10,475 nt of DNA from Tyzzerella sp963558545 (GTDB taxonomy: Bacteria > Bacillota > Clostridia > Lachnospirales > CAG-274), in the NCBI RefSeq assembly GCF_963558545.1, contig NZ_CAUWHO010000060.1, positions 1-10,475 on the forward strand, written 5' to 3'. The position numbers were made by a program, and so were the translations under genes. The notes beneath the pieces were generated by a model. It had not been told where the DNA came from. It saw nothing but the letters and a program-made list of their open reading frames with translations, and did no database searches. Numbering within the stretch: the stretch's first letter is position 1; each line of letters opens with the position of its first letter. Shown piece after piece: positions 1 to 5,688 of the stretch.

Positions 1-22
1 TAGGCTTTGTTAAAATAGCTAT

Positions 23-136
23 TTAACTTAATATTATGCTTTTAAATAATTCATAATCTTCTAAAAATATAGCATAAATATAACTACCATAGTATGTATT
101 ATTAGAATAAACTATATTAAAATGTTTAATACTAAT
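23..136 (-). pseudogene. Orphan C-terminal coding remnant, unknown family
   Basis: An open stretch of 37 codons ends at TAA (25-23) and is bounded upstream by an in-frame TAA. It contains no ATG, GTG or TTG start with a ribosome binding site. The translation has protein-like composition, with an aromatic-rich core around YYGSYIYAIF followed by LEDYELFKSI, unlike the low-complexity Lys/Asn/Ile strings of the surrounding AT-rich DNA. I read it as the tail of a decayed gene whose front part is lost or frameshifted. It lies just downstream of the broken SUKH gene on the same strand and may belong to the same accessory cluster. I do not recognise the family. It could also be a chance open frame. 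Confidence 0.25.
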
Positions 137-245
137 TTACAAGATTTATTTAAAGTTTACTTTAAAAAATTATTTCTTTTATAAGTTTTAAAGTACCTGT
201 TTTAAACTTATATATTATACCTTTAAAATAGTTTTATATTGAATG

Positions 246-683
246 TTAAATAAAGCTTTTTAACATATCCTTAAAGTTAGAAAACTTATTAATTTTTGTT
301 CCAGATGTATTATCTAATTCAAAATATACACCTAGTTTTATATCATATACATACCAACTAGTATTATTTTCTCCTAAAAATATATATCTTTTTTGATGTT
401 CATTTTCATAAAATATTGTATTAAACTCTATTAACCCATTTATATGATTATTCGTTTTAATACTTAATAAATCTTTATCAATGCCATATATAATAAAACC
501 ATTAAATTCTATTCCATTAAGGTTTTTTAAAAAATCTAAATAATCGTTAGGTAAAATTACACTAAAAATTTTTTCAAAAATATCTAAAAATAATTTCAAA
601 TCTTTTTCCTATACACCATCATTTATTTTATCTCCATATTTATCCATTTCTTTTATTAATAAATCAATTTCTTTTATATACAC
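246..683 (-). pseudogene. SUKH (SMI1/KNR4, YrhA-like) immunity-type protein, interrupted by an amber codon
   Basis: SUKH-superfamily proteins are small cytoplasmic proteins, many of which neutralise polymorphic or contact-dependent toxins. The main open segment (599-246, nominal TTG start) begins without a good ribosome binding site. It carries the family signature LPNDYLDFLKNLNG followed by FNGFIIYGID, then a beta-rich C-terminal half with SWYVYD and a Gly-Val-Tyr-Phe turn. Reading upstream in the same frame continues sensibly: a GTG at 683, seven bases after a GGAGA (about 695-691), opens 24 codons including KYGDKIND, the usual N-terminal helix of YrhA-like proteins. A TAG at 611-609 is the only interruption, and restoring it would give 145 residues, the family's normal size. 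The gene is therefore most simply read as inactivated by one nonsense mutation. Readthrough, a restart at TTG, or a sequencing error are alternatives. No toxin partner is visible in the window. Confidence 0.7.
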
Positions 684-897
684 TTTACATTCTCCAAAAA
701 ATTTTCTAGGTATATTTTACAATTAAAAATTGTCCAGTTTATAATTATGATTTTTCTAAACTTTAAGTTTTTTGCTAACATATTTTAATATTCTCTAATT
801 TTTCTCCATCTTTTATTTGCAATTATTTCACTTGATTTAGTATACTATTTAATTATATTTTAACACAATATTTTAATAAAGAAAATATTTATTTTAT
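684..897. other. AT-rich spacer with decayed sequence, no intact gene
   Basis: This stretch lies between the orphan remnant and the SUKH start. All frames are broken at short intervals on both strands. A minus-strand run near 787-840 translates as SSEIIANKRWRKIREY before a stop and may be a further gene scrap. Apart from the possible SUKH promoter I see no supportable feature. Confidence 0.4.
709..736 (-). promoter_or_regulatory. Possible promoter of the SUKH gene
   Basis: On the minus strand TGGACA (736-731) is followed after 16 bases by TATACC (714-709). This places a transcription start near 703, just before the GGAGA and the GTG at 683. It is only a moderate match to a sigma-A promoter. 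In DNA this AT-rich such matches arise by chance, so it is a weak call supported mainly by its position. Confidence 0.3.
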
Positions 898-1020
898 TCA
901 CGATTTAATAAACCTTATCCAAGCCCTTATCTCTCTTCCTGTTAGTTTATTTCCTAAAATATAAACTTCTATCACATAATTTTCACTTGAGCGTTTTATT
1001 ATATTAAAACTATATATTAT
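898..1020 (-). pseudogene. Orphan coding remnant downstream of the transposase stub
   Basis: Forty-one open codons run from just after the TAA TAA that ends the transposase stub, in the same frame, to TGA at 900-898. The C-terminal part (ENYVIEVYILGNKLTG then REIRAWIRFIKS) looks like real protein rather than translated AT-rich spacer. No start codon with a ribosome binding site precedes it. It is either a scrap of an unrelated gene joined to the IS stub by deletion, or a decayed internal piece of the same element. I do not recognise the family. Confidence 0.25.
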
Positions 1021-1023
1021 TTA

Positions 1024-1182
1024 TTAAATGCAATTAAGCCTTTCTAATATGCCATAATATCTTTTTAGACATTTATATATAGTTTTTCTACTTATTTTAT
1101 ATCTTATCGAAGCTTTTATAACTCCATTTTTTATTGCATATTTAATAAAACGCCCTAGATAATACTTTATTTGTGGCAACAT
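1024..1182 (-). pseudogene. IS transposase N-terminal helix-turn-helix stub (IS481-like)
   Basis: Fifty-two codons start at ATG 1182, seven to eight bases after a good AGGAG ribosome binding site, and stop at TAA 1026-1024. The product has the helix-turn-helix that opens IS481/IS3-like DDE transposases: YAIKNGVIKASIRYKISRKT, then IYKCLKRYYGILERL. In the family this is normally followed by a Ser-Arg-Arg-Pro-His linker and a catalytic DDE domain of 200 or more residues. Here the frame ends directly after the helix-turn-helix and nothing resembling the catalytic core follows, so the element is inactive. The intact start and SD suggest truncation from the 3' side. The stretch at 1213-1234 (minus strand TGTGGTATAG...) could be an element terminus, but no matching partner end was found. 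Confidence 0.65.
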
Positions 1183-1314
1183 ATATATTTTCTCCTTTTT
1201 GGTATTTCTTTTTTGTTAAATCTACTATACCACAAGGGAAAATCTTTTTTATTCTTTTTTGTTACCTATGTATTATACCTCAAGAAATTTTTTAAAAAAA
1301 TTGTTAAATATCTA

Positions 1315-1343
1315 TTGACAATATTTATAATATATATTATAAT
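1315..1343 (+). promoter_or_regulatory. Consensus sigma-A promoter of the tRNA operon
   Basis: TTGACA (1315-1320) and TATAAT (1338-1343) are both perfect hexamers, separated by exactly 17 bases. A start near 1350 would give a leader of about 30 nucleotides before the tRNA-Phe. Such a full-consensus promoter is typical of strongly expressed stable RNA operons and is the best promoter in the window. Confidence 0.88.
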
Positions 1344-1378
1344 AACTAATGTCTTAAGGAACATTAGATAAGCAATAG

Positions 1379-1451
<73 letters not shown>

Positions 1452-1527
1452 TATGCGGGTGTGGTTCAATGGTAGAACATCAGCCTTCCAAGCTGAGGAC
1501 GTGGGTTCGATTCCCATCACCCGCTTT
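1452..1527 (+). repeat. 76-bp direct repeat, copy 1 (with 1619-1694)
   Basis: Positions 1452-1527 are identical to 1619-1694: the whole tRNA-Gly(TCC) plus three bases upstream and two downstream. The two copies lie in direct orientation 167 bases apart and enclose the tRNA-Gly(GCC). Recombination between them would delete or duplicate the Gly(GCC) gene. Confidence 0.9.
1455..1525 (+). tRNA. tRNA-Gly (anticodon TCC), copy 1
   Basis: This is a 71-nucleotide cloverleaf. The acceptor stem GCGGGTG pairs with CACCCGC, with discriminator T. The D arm is GTTC...GAAC, and the anticodon stem CAGC/GCTG frames loop CTTCCAA, giving TCC (reads GGA/GGG). The T arm is GTGGG/CCCAT-type with TTCGATT. The CCA end is not encoded. 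It is identical base for base to the tRNA at 1622-1692. Confidence 0.97.
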
Positions 1528-1544
1528 ATCTAAAGTTATCTTTT

Positions 1545-1616
1545 GCGCGAGTGGCTCAGTGGTAGAGCATCGCCTTGCCAAGGCGAGGGTCGCGGGTTCG
1601 AATCCCGTCTCGCGCT
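1545..1616 (+). tRNA. tRNA-Gly (anticodon GCC)
   Basis: This is a 72-nucleotide cloverleaf. The acceptor stem GCGCGAG pairs with CTCGCGC, with discriminator T. The D arm is GCTC...GAGC, and stem CGCC/GGCG frames loop TTGCCAA, giving GCC (reads GGC/GGU). The T loop is TTCGAAT. The CCA end is not encoded. It sits between the two identical Gly(TCC) genes, so the operon covers all glycine codons. Confidence 0.97.
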
Positions 1617-1621
1617 TTTAT

Positions 1622-1692
1622 GCGGGTGTGGTTCAATGGTAGAACATCAGCCTTCCAAGCTGAGGACGTGGGTTCGATTCCCATCACCCGCT
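1622..1692 (+). tRNA. tRNA-Gly (anticodon TCC), copy 2
   Basis: It is identical in sequence to the tRNA-Gly(TCC) at 1455-1525, with the same acceptor stem, TCC anticodon and discriminator T, and no encoded CCA. It is the last gene of the operon, and its 3' end abuts the inverted repeat that forms the terminator. The duplication raises the dose of this isoacceptor. Confidence 0.97.
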
Positions 1693-1752
1693 TTTATAAA
1701 TGAAAAAAAAGAAGTAATAAATTATTATTACTTCTTTTTTTTCATTTATAAA
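1693..1752 (+). terminator. Intrinsic terminator of the tRNA operon (28-bp perfect inverted repeat)
   Basis: The left arm 1693-1720 and right arm 1725-1752 are perfectly complementary around a four-base loop, ATTA. The functional core is GAAGTAATAA/TTATTACTTC followed by eight T. The opposing arm contains eight A, so the minus strand shows the same structure and the hairpin could terminate both ways. It starts one base after the last tRNA. Confidence 0.85.
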
Positions 1753-1790
1753 TAATTATTAAAAATTTATAAAAAATTTTCTTATATATA

Positions 1791-1837
1791 AATAGAAAAA
1801 CATCTCTTATTACAAATATCTATAATAAGAGATGTTT
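1791..1837 (-). terminator. Intrinsic terminator of the epimerase gene
   Basis: The 15-bp stem pairs 1798-1812 with 1823-1837 (core CATCTCTTATTA/TAATAAGAGATG) around a ten-base loop. On the minus strand it is followed by TTTTTCTATT, a usable U tract, while the plus-strand side lacks one. It lies about 65 bases after the epimerase stop codon and faces the tRNA terminator, so the two converging units are separated by back-to-back terminators. Confidence 0.75.
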
Positions 1838-1901
1838 AAAATGACTAGTAATTATCCTAACAAAAATATAACATATACAATATATTTTTAAACTTTTATA
1901 T

Positions 1902-2798
1902 TTAATTTATTTTGCTTAATATAAATATCTTTAAACCTTCTTCCAAAGAATATTTTGGTTTCCAGGTAGGAAGTATTTCTACATCAGAATATGGTAACAT
2001 TATTGTTCTTTTTCTATAATGCAAAGCTCCATAATTAACATTAACTTTTTTATTTGAAACTTTTTCATATAACTTAACTAACTCTCTAATACTTACTCTG
2101 TTTTCAGATTTTAATGAATACTTTTTGTTTATCAAACCATTGTTTAATAACATTTCTATCCCTATTAAGTACGCATTAATAACATCATCTATATATGTTA
2201 AGTCTAGCACTTGATATCCTTCAGACATATTTAAAATATCATTACTTAAAGAATATCTATAGATTAAATTCAATATTTTATTTCTAGTATCATTAGGGCC
2301 ATAAGTATCAAATAATTCTATTGTTACATAGGATATATTATAATCCTCATTATAAAATTGTAACATATCTTCAAAAGTTTTTTTCATTGCAGCATATAAA
2401 CATGAAGGATTATAATGTTCATTTTTATAATGCATAAAATATGTAGAAGTATTTAATATTTTATTACAATTAGAATATCTCATAGCTTCCAATATATGCA
2501 TTGCAAATTTTAAATCACTATCTATTATACAATCTAAAGTATCTTTAGTATGCTCAATTATGCTAGAAGCTGCTAAATGAATAACTAAATCAAAATCATT
2601 ACTGTTAAAATACTTTATTAAATTATCAATATTATTGTCATATATAAAAATATCTAATTTATCTAAAATATTCTTTATATTATTATAATTAGATATCTCC
2701 CTTGTTATTATAGACACATTATATCCCAAATCAACTAATCTATTACATAAATTAGACCCAATAAATCCTGTTCCACCTGTTACTAAAATTTTAGCCAT
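1902..2798 (-). CDS. NAD-dependent epimerase/dehydratase (extended SDR, nucleotide-sugar type)
   Basis: The 298-residue product is an extended short-chain dehydrogenase, a cytoplasmic family that mostly epimerises, reduces or dehydrates nucleotide-activated sugars. The N-terminal Rossmann motif GGTGFIG (Gly8, Gly11, Gly14) binds NAD(P). HLAAS (74-78) is the family's mid-sheet motif, NTSTY (116-120) supplies the catalytic Ser/Thr, and Tyr135-x3-Lys139 (YAAMK) is the catalytic pair. YGPND (166-170) marks the start of the substrate-binding part. Length is normal to slightly short for the CDP-abequose synthase or dTDP-6-deoxyhexose reductase-like branch, but the substrate cannot be read. The start at 2798 has only a weak ribosome binding site. 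It lies 54 bases after the 136-residue gene and may share its promoter. No other sugar-nucleotide or glycosyltransferase gene is in the window. Its very AT-rich, Asn/Ile-rich make-up suggests acquisition. Confidence 0.8.
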   Translation of the reverse strand: MAKILVTGGTGFIGSNLCNRLVDLGYNVSIITREISNYNNIKNILDKLDIFIYDNNIDNLIKYFNSNDFDLVIHLAASSIIEHTKDTLDCIIDSDLKFAMHILEAMRYSNCNKILNTSTYFMHYKNEHYNPSCLYAAMKKTFEDMLQFYNEDYNISYVTIELFDTYGPNDTRNKILNLIYRYSLSNDILNMSEGYQVLDLTYIDDVINAYLIGIEMLLNNGLINKKYSLKSENRVSIRELVKLYEKVSNKKVNVNYGALHYRKRTIMLPYSDVEILPTWKPKYSLEEGLKIFILSKIN

Positions 2799-2852
2799 AT
2801 TAAAATACCAACTTTTTATAAATTATTATTTTTTATCGTCGTATAATTTAAA

Positions 2853-3263
2853 CTATCTATTGCTAAATGTAGTTTCTATTTGTTTTAATGTATTATTAAG
2901 CTTTTCGGCGTGTATCATAACATCACCTTCTTTTACCTTTGTAAAAAATTCTCTATCATTTTCATCTAAGTTTTTTAATACTTCCATATGTCTATCTTTT
3001 AAAACTCTAAGCCCTAACTTAGCCTCTACAAGCTCTGCTAATAAACATACTGCATTATAGTTAAAGCTTTCATCTGTTAAATGATATTCCTTTCTATCTA
3101 ATGTTCTAATAGTAATTCTATAAGTTCCTGTAGCTTTTTCATTAGTTGTTTTTTGAACAGCCATAGGGTTATTACTAACTCCAAAATGTTTTATTGCATG
3201 AGGAAATATAGTTTTATATACATTACCTGTTGCAACCTGACGAACAACTTTACAAATTAACAT
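2853..3263 (-). CDS. Unrecognised 136-residue cytoplasmic protein
   Basis: I do not recognise this family. The ATG at 3263 follows AAGGAG by eight bases, and the gene has its own good promoter, so it is very likely expressed. The protein has no signal peptide or membrane segment. Residues 1-25 are basic (MLICKVVRQVATGNVYKTIF). Residues 45-62 look like beta strands (TGTYRITIRTLDRKEYHL). Residues 65-100 are helical, with NYNAVCLLAELVEAKLGLR, and the C-terminal 35 residues are charged and amphipathic (FFTKVKEGDVMIHAEKLNN), suggesting a helix that could form an oligomer or contact a partner. Codon use and base composition resemble the housekeeping neighbours more than the epimerase. It follows thiI by 93 bases on the same strand, but the intervening promoter makes a functional link to tRNA thiolation uncertain. 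Confidence 0.8.
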   Translation of the reverse strand: MLICKVVRQVATGNVYKTIFPHAIKHFGVSNNPMAVQKTTNEKATGTYRITIRTLDRKEYHLTDESFNYNAVCLLAELVEAKLGLRVLKDRHMEVLKNLDENDREFFTKVKEGDVMIHAEKLNNTLKQIETTFSNR

Positions 3264-3295
3264 AATATCTACTCCTTTTTAATATACATAAATTT

Positions 3296-3324
3296 ATTAT
3301 ACTCTATTTATTAAAAACTTACAA
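3296..3324 (-). promoter_or_regulatory. Promoter of the 136-residue protein gene
   Basis: On the minus strand TTGTAA (3324-3319) is followed after exactly 17 bases by a perfect TATAAT (3301-3296). The predicted start near 3290 leaves a short leader with the AAGGAG site before the ATG at 3263. No obvious hairpin terminator lies between the thiI stop and this promoter, so readthrough from the upstream operon is also possible. Confidence 0.65.
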
Positions 3325-3356
3325 TAATTTGTTTATACTTTTAATATTATAAAATA

Positions 3357-4538
3357 TTAAAACACAATAGTTTCTATATTATTTATAGCATTTTCTATTA
3401 ATCCATCTAAATTAGGTATACTTTTTTCTATGTTTTCAATAATACTCTTTTTAGGCTTAGTTTCTGGGTGCTTTGCTACAAATATAGTACAACAATCTTC
3501 ATAAGGCCTAATAGATATATCAAAAGTACCAAGTTTTCTTGCTATATCTATTATTTCTTGCTTATCCATACTACAAAGAGGTCTAAAAACTGGTAAATCT
3601 TTAACTGCAGAGCTTATTGCCTCTATAGCTTGCATTGTTTGACTAGCAACTTGCCCTATACTATCTCCTGTAACAAGACCATTTGAGTTGTTCTTTATAG
3701 CTATTATTTCTGCAATTTTAAACATTACTCTTTTTAAAATAATAGTCATTTTTTCTGGTGGTACACTTTCATATATTTTTAACTGAGCCTCTGTAAAAGG
3801 TACTATATGAAGTTTTATTTCTCCAGTAAATATAGATAACTGCTCTGCCAAATCTATAACTTTTTGTTTAGCTCTATCTGATGTATAAGGAGGGCTATGA
3901 AAATATACAGCTTCAATACAAACACCTCTTTTAGCCATCATAAAAGCTGCAACAGGGCTATCTATACCACCTGATAATAAAACAGTTGCTTTGCCAGATG
4001 TACCTATTGGTAATCCTCCAAATCCTTTAATAAGCTTACTATAAATATATACATAGTTTCTTATTTCTACCATTAATGTAACATCTGGGTTTCTAACATC
4101 AACAGATATATTATCCATATTATTAAAAATATAACCACCTACATCTGTTGATATTTCTCTAGAATCCATAGGATATTGCTTATCAGAACGTTTAGTTTCT
4201 ACTTTAAATGTATATTTTTCATCATTACAATACTCTTTCATATGTAAAAGTGCTTTTTCTCTTATATTTTCTATACTGCTATCGCTAAGCTTTACAGCTG
4301 GACATACTGCTGTTATACCTAAAATATTAACAACTAATGGTATAACCTTATCATAGTCAAAAAAGTTACTTTCTTCTTTACTTTCTATTAAAACCCTTCC
4401 TTGCTCTTTAGATACATAATAATTTCCCACTTTTTCTAAATTTTTAGATATAGTTTTTAAAAGAGCATTTTCTATTAAGTATCTATTTTTACCTCTAAGA
4501 GCAATTTCACCATATTTAGCTAATAAAACATTTTGCAT
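3357..4538 (-). CDS. thiI: tRNA 4-thiouridine sulfurtransferase ThiI (short form)
   Basis: ThiI adenylates uridine 8 of tRNA and exchanges the oxygen for sulfur, giving 4-thiouridine. In many bacteria it also passes sulfur to ThiS for thiamine thiazole synthesis. The 393-residue product has the N-terminal ferredoxin-like and THUMP region (about 1-170, including KYGEIALRGKNR at the start). It is followed by the PP-loop ATPase with SGGIDS (189-194) in LLSGGIDSPVAAFMM, and by GDSIGQVASQT (291-301). Cys322 and Cys349-Cys350 are candidates for the sulfur-handling cysteines. The C-terminal rhodanese domain of enterobacterial ThiI is absent, as is usual in Gram-positives, where a dedicated desulfurase donates sulfur. 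That desulfurase is directly upstream, 12 bases away. The GGGAG ribosome binding site lies in that gap. Confidence 0.95.
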   Translation of the reverse strand: MQNVLLAKYGEIALRGKNRYLIENALLKTISKNLEKVGNYYVSKEQGRVLIESKEESNFFDYDKVIPLVVNILGITAVCPAVKLSDSSIENIREKALLHMKEYCNDEKYTFKVETKRSDKQYPMDSREISTDVGGYIFNNMDNISVDVRNPDVTLMVEIRNYVYIYSKLIKGFGGLPIGTSGKATVLLSGGIDSPVAAFMMAKRGVCIEAVYFHSPPYTSDRAKQKVIDLAEQLSIFTGEIKLHIVPFTEAQLKIYESVPPEKMTIILKRVMFKIAEIIAIKNNSNGLVTGDSIGQVASQTMQAIEAISSAVKDLPVFRPLCSMDKQEIIDIARKLGTFDISIRPYEDCCTIFVAKHPETKPKKSIIENIEKSIPNLDGLIENAINNIETIVF

Positions 4539-4550
4539 AACATTCTCCCA

Positions 4551-5687
4551 TTATCTTTTTGTATAAATTCTAAGCATAGGTATAATATCTAAAATAGTAT
4601 TATTAAATATTTTAGCTTCTTCTAATGTGTTGTCAAATGAAAAACTAACTCTTATTGTAGAACCTAAATTATTTTCATTTACATAATATATTGTAGATAA
4701 ATCTTTTTTATTTTTTGAGCTACAAGCAGAGCCAGTAGAAACAAAAATCCCTTTATCCTCTAATGAGTGTAATAAAACTTCTCCTTTAACATCTTTAAAA
4801 CTAAGACTTAGTATATATGGTATTCCATTTTCCTCGTCACCATTAATACACATATCTTTTATTTTATCTTTTAAAGATATTATCTCTTTTCTTATTTTAG
4901 ACGTTTTTTCAAAATTTTCATTTAAATTTTTATATGCTATTTCACTAGCCTTATAAAGCCCTATTATTCCTTCACTATTTATTGTACCAGAGCGAAGTCC
5001 TTTTTGTTGTCCTGCTCCAAAAATAATGTTATTAAGCCTTACACCATTTTTCACATATAAAAATCCTATACCTTTTTGTGAATGTATTTTATGTCCACTA
5101 ACACTCATTAAATCTATATATTTTACATTTATTTTTAGCTTACCAAATGCTTGCACTGCATCTGTATGAAAAATAGTATTTTTATTTTTTTCTTTTATTT
5201 TTTTTCCTATTTCATCAATATTTTGTATAGTTCCTATTTCGTTATTAACATACATAATACTAACAAAAATTGTATTATCATCTATTTCATTTATAAGATT
5301 ATCAATATTTATATACCCTTTATTATCTACATCTAGGTAGCAAACTTCAAAACCACGGTTTTCTAGCTCATTAAAACATTTTAAAACAGATGGATGTTCT
5401 ATTTTTGTAGTTATTATTTTATTTCCATATTTTTTATAGGCATCACAAACACCAAAAATGGCAATATTATTAGCTTCTGTGCCACCTGATGTAAAATATA
5501 TTTCATCTTCTTTTCCACCTATAATATTTGCTATACCCTTTTTAGCACTTATTATTTTTTGTTCCGTTTCATAACCTAATCTATGTAAAGATGAAGCATT
5601 TGCAAAATTATTTTCCATAGTATCTAATACCGCTTTTAAAACTTCATCTCCTATTTTAGTTGTTGCCGAGTTATCAAAATAAATCAT
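4551..5687 (-). CDS. Cysteine desulfurase, NifS/IscS family (NifZ-like ThiI partner)
   Basis: This PLP enzyme converts cysteine to alanine and holds the sulfur as a cysteine persulfide for transfer. The 378-residue product shows the N-terminal YFDNSATTK, His98 (IEHPS), Asp176 and Gln179 in HTDAVQ contacting PLP, the Schiff-base Lys200 in SVSGHK, RSGT (232-235) binding substrate carboxylate, and catalytic Cys322 in STGSACSSK. The short loop after the cysteine, without a long insertion, suggests transfer to a dedicated acceptor. I place the start at ATG 5687, seven bases after GGAGG. A frame start at 5705 would add six residues inside rsmE and lacks the N-terminal conservation. The rsmE stop is one base before this ATG, so translation is probably coupled. 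Placement directly before thiI matches the nifZ-thiI arrangement of Bacillus subtilis and implies tRNA 4-thiouridylation rather than general Fe-S assembly. Confidence 0.93.
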   Translation of the reverse strand: MIYFDNSATTKIGDEVLKAVLDTMENNFANASSLHRLGYETEQKIISAKKGIANIIGGKEDEIYFTSGGTEANNIAIFGVCDAYKKYGNKIITTKIEHPSVLKCFNELENRGFEVCYLDVDNKGYINIDNLINEIDDNTIFVSIMYVNNEIGTIQNIDEIGKKIKEKNKNTIFHTDAVQAFGKLKINVKYIDLMSVSGHKIHSQKGIGFLYVKNGVRLNNIIFGAGQQKGLRSGTINSEGIIGLYKASEIAYKNLNENFEKTSKIRKEIISLKDKIKDMCINGDEENGIPYILSLSFKDVKGEVLLHSLEDKGIFVSTGSACSSKNKKDLSTIYYVNENNLGSTIRVSFSFDNTLEEAKIFNNTILDIIPMLRIYTKR

Positions 5688-5688
5688 A

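Noticed and set aside
9..27. Near-palindrome GTTAAAATAGCTATTTAAC as a possible IS end
   Set aside because: It does not match the putative terminus at 1213-1234 in inverted orientation and has no flanking target duplication that I can see.
1183..1314. Search for a riboswitch or T-box leader before the tRNA operon
   Set aside because: There are no conserved stem motifs, no specifier or T-box sequence, and no downstream coding gene to regulate.
1171..1371. Plus-strand hydrophobic open frame of 66 codons resembling a small membrane protein
   Set aside because: It overlaps the transposase start antisense and runs through the tRNA promoter. There is no ribosome binding site, and T-rich DNA gives Phe/Leu/Ile-rich frames by chance.
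1543..1755. Plus-strand open frame of 70 codons with WLSGRASPCQGEGRGFESR
   Set aside because: It is a sense-strand translation of tRNA-Gly(GCC), tRNA-Gly(TCC) and the terminator, with no ribosome binding site. It is a tRNA shadow.
5151..5336. Plus-strand hydrophobic open frame inside the desulfurase gene
   Set aside because: It is antisense to a well-supported coding region, is Ile/Tyr/Phe-rich by composition alone, and has no start signal. Similar shadows at 2860-3060, 8051-8287 and 9631-9927 were rejected for the same reason.
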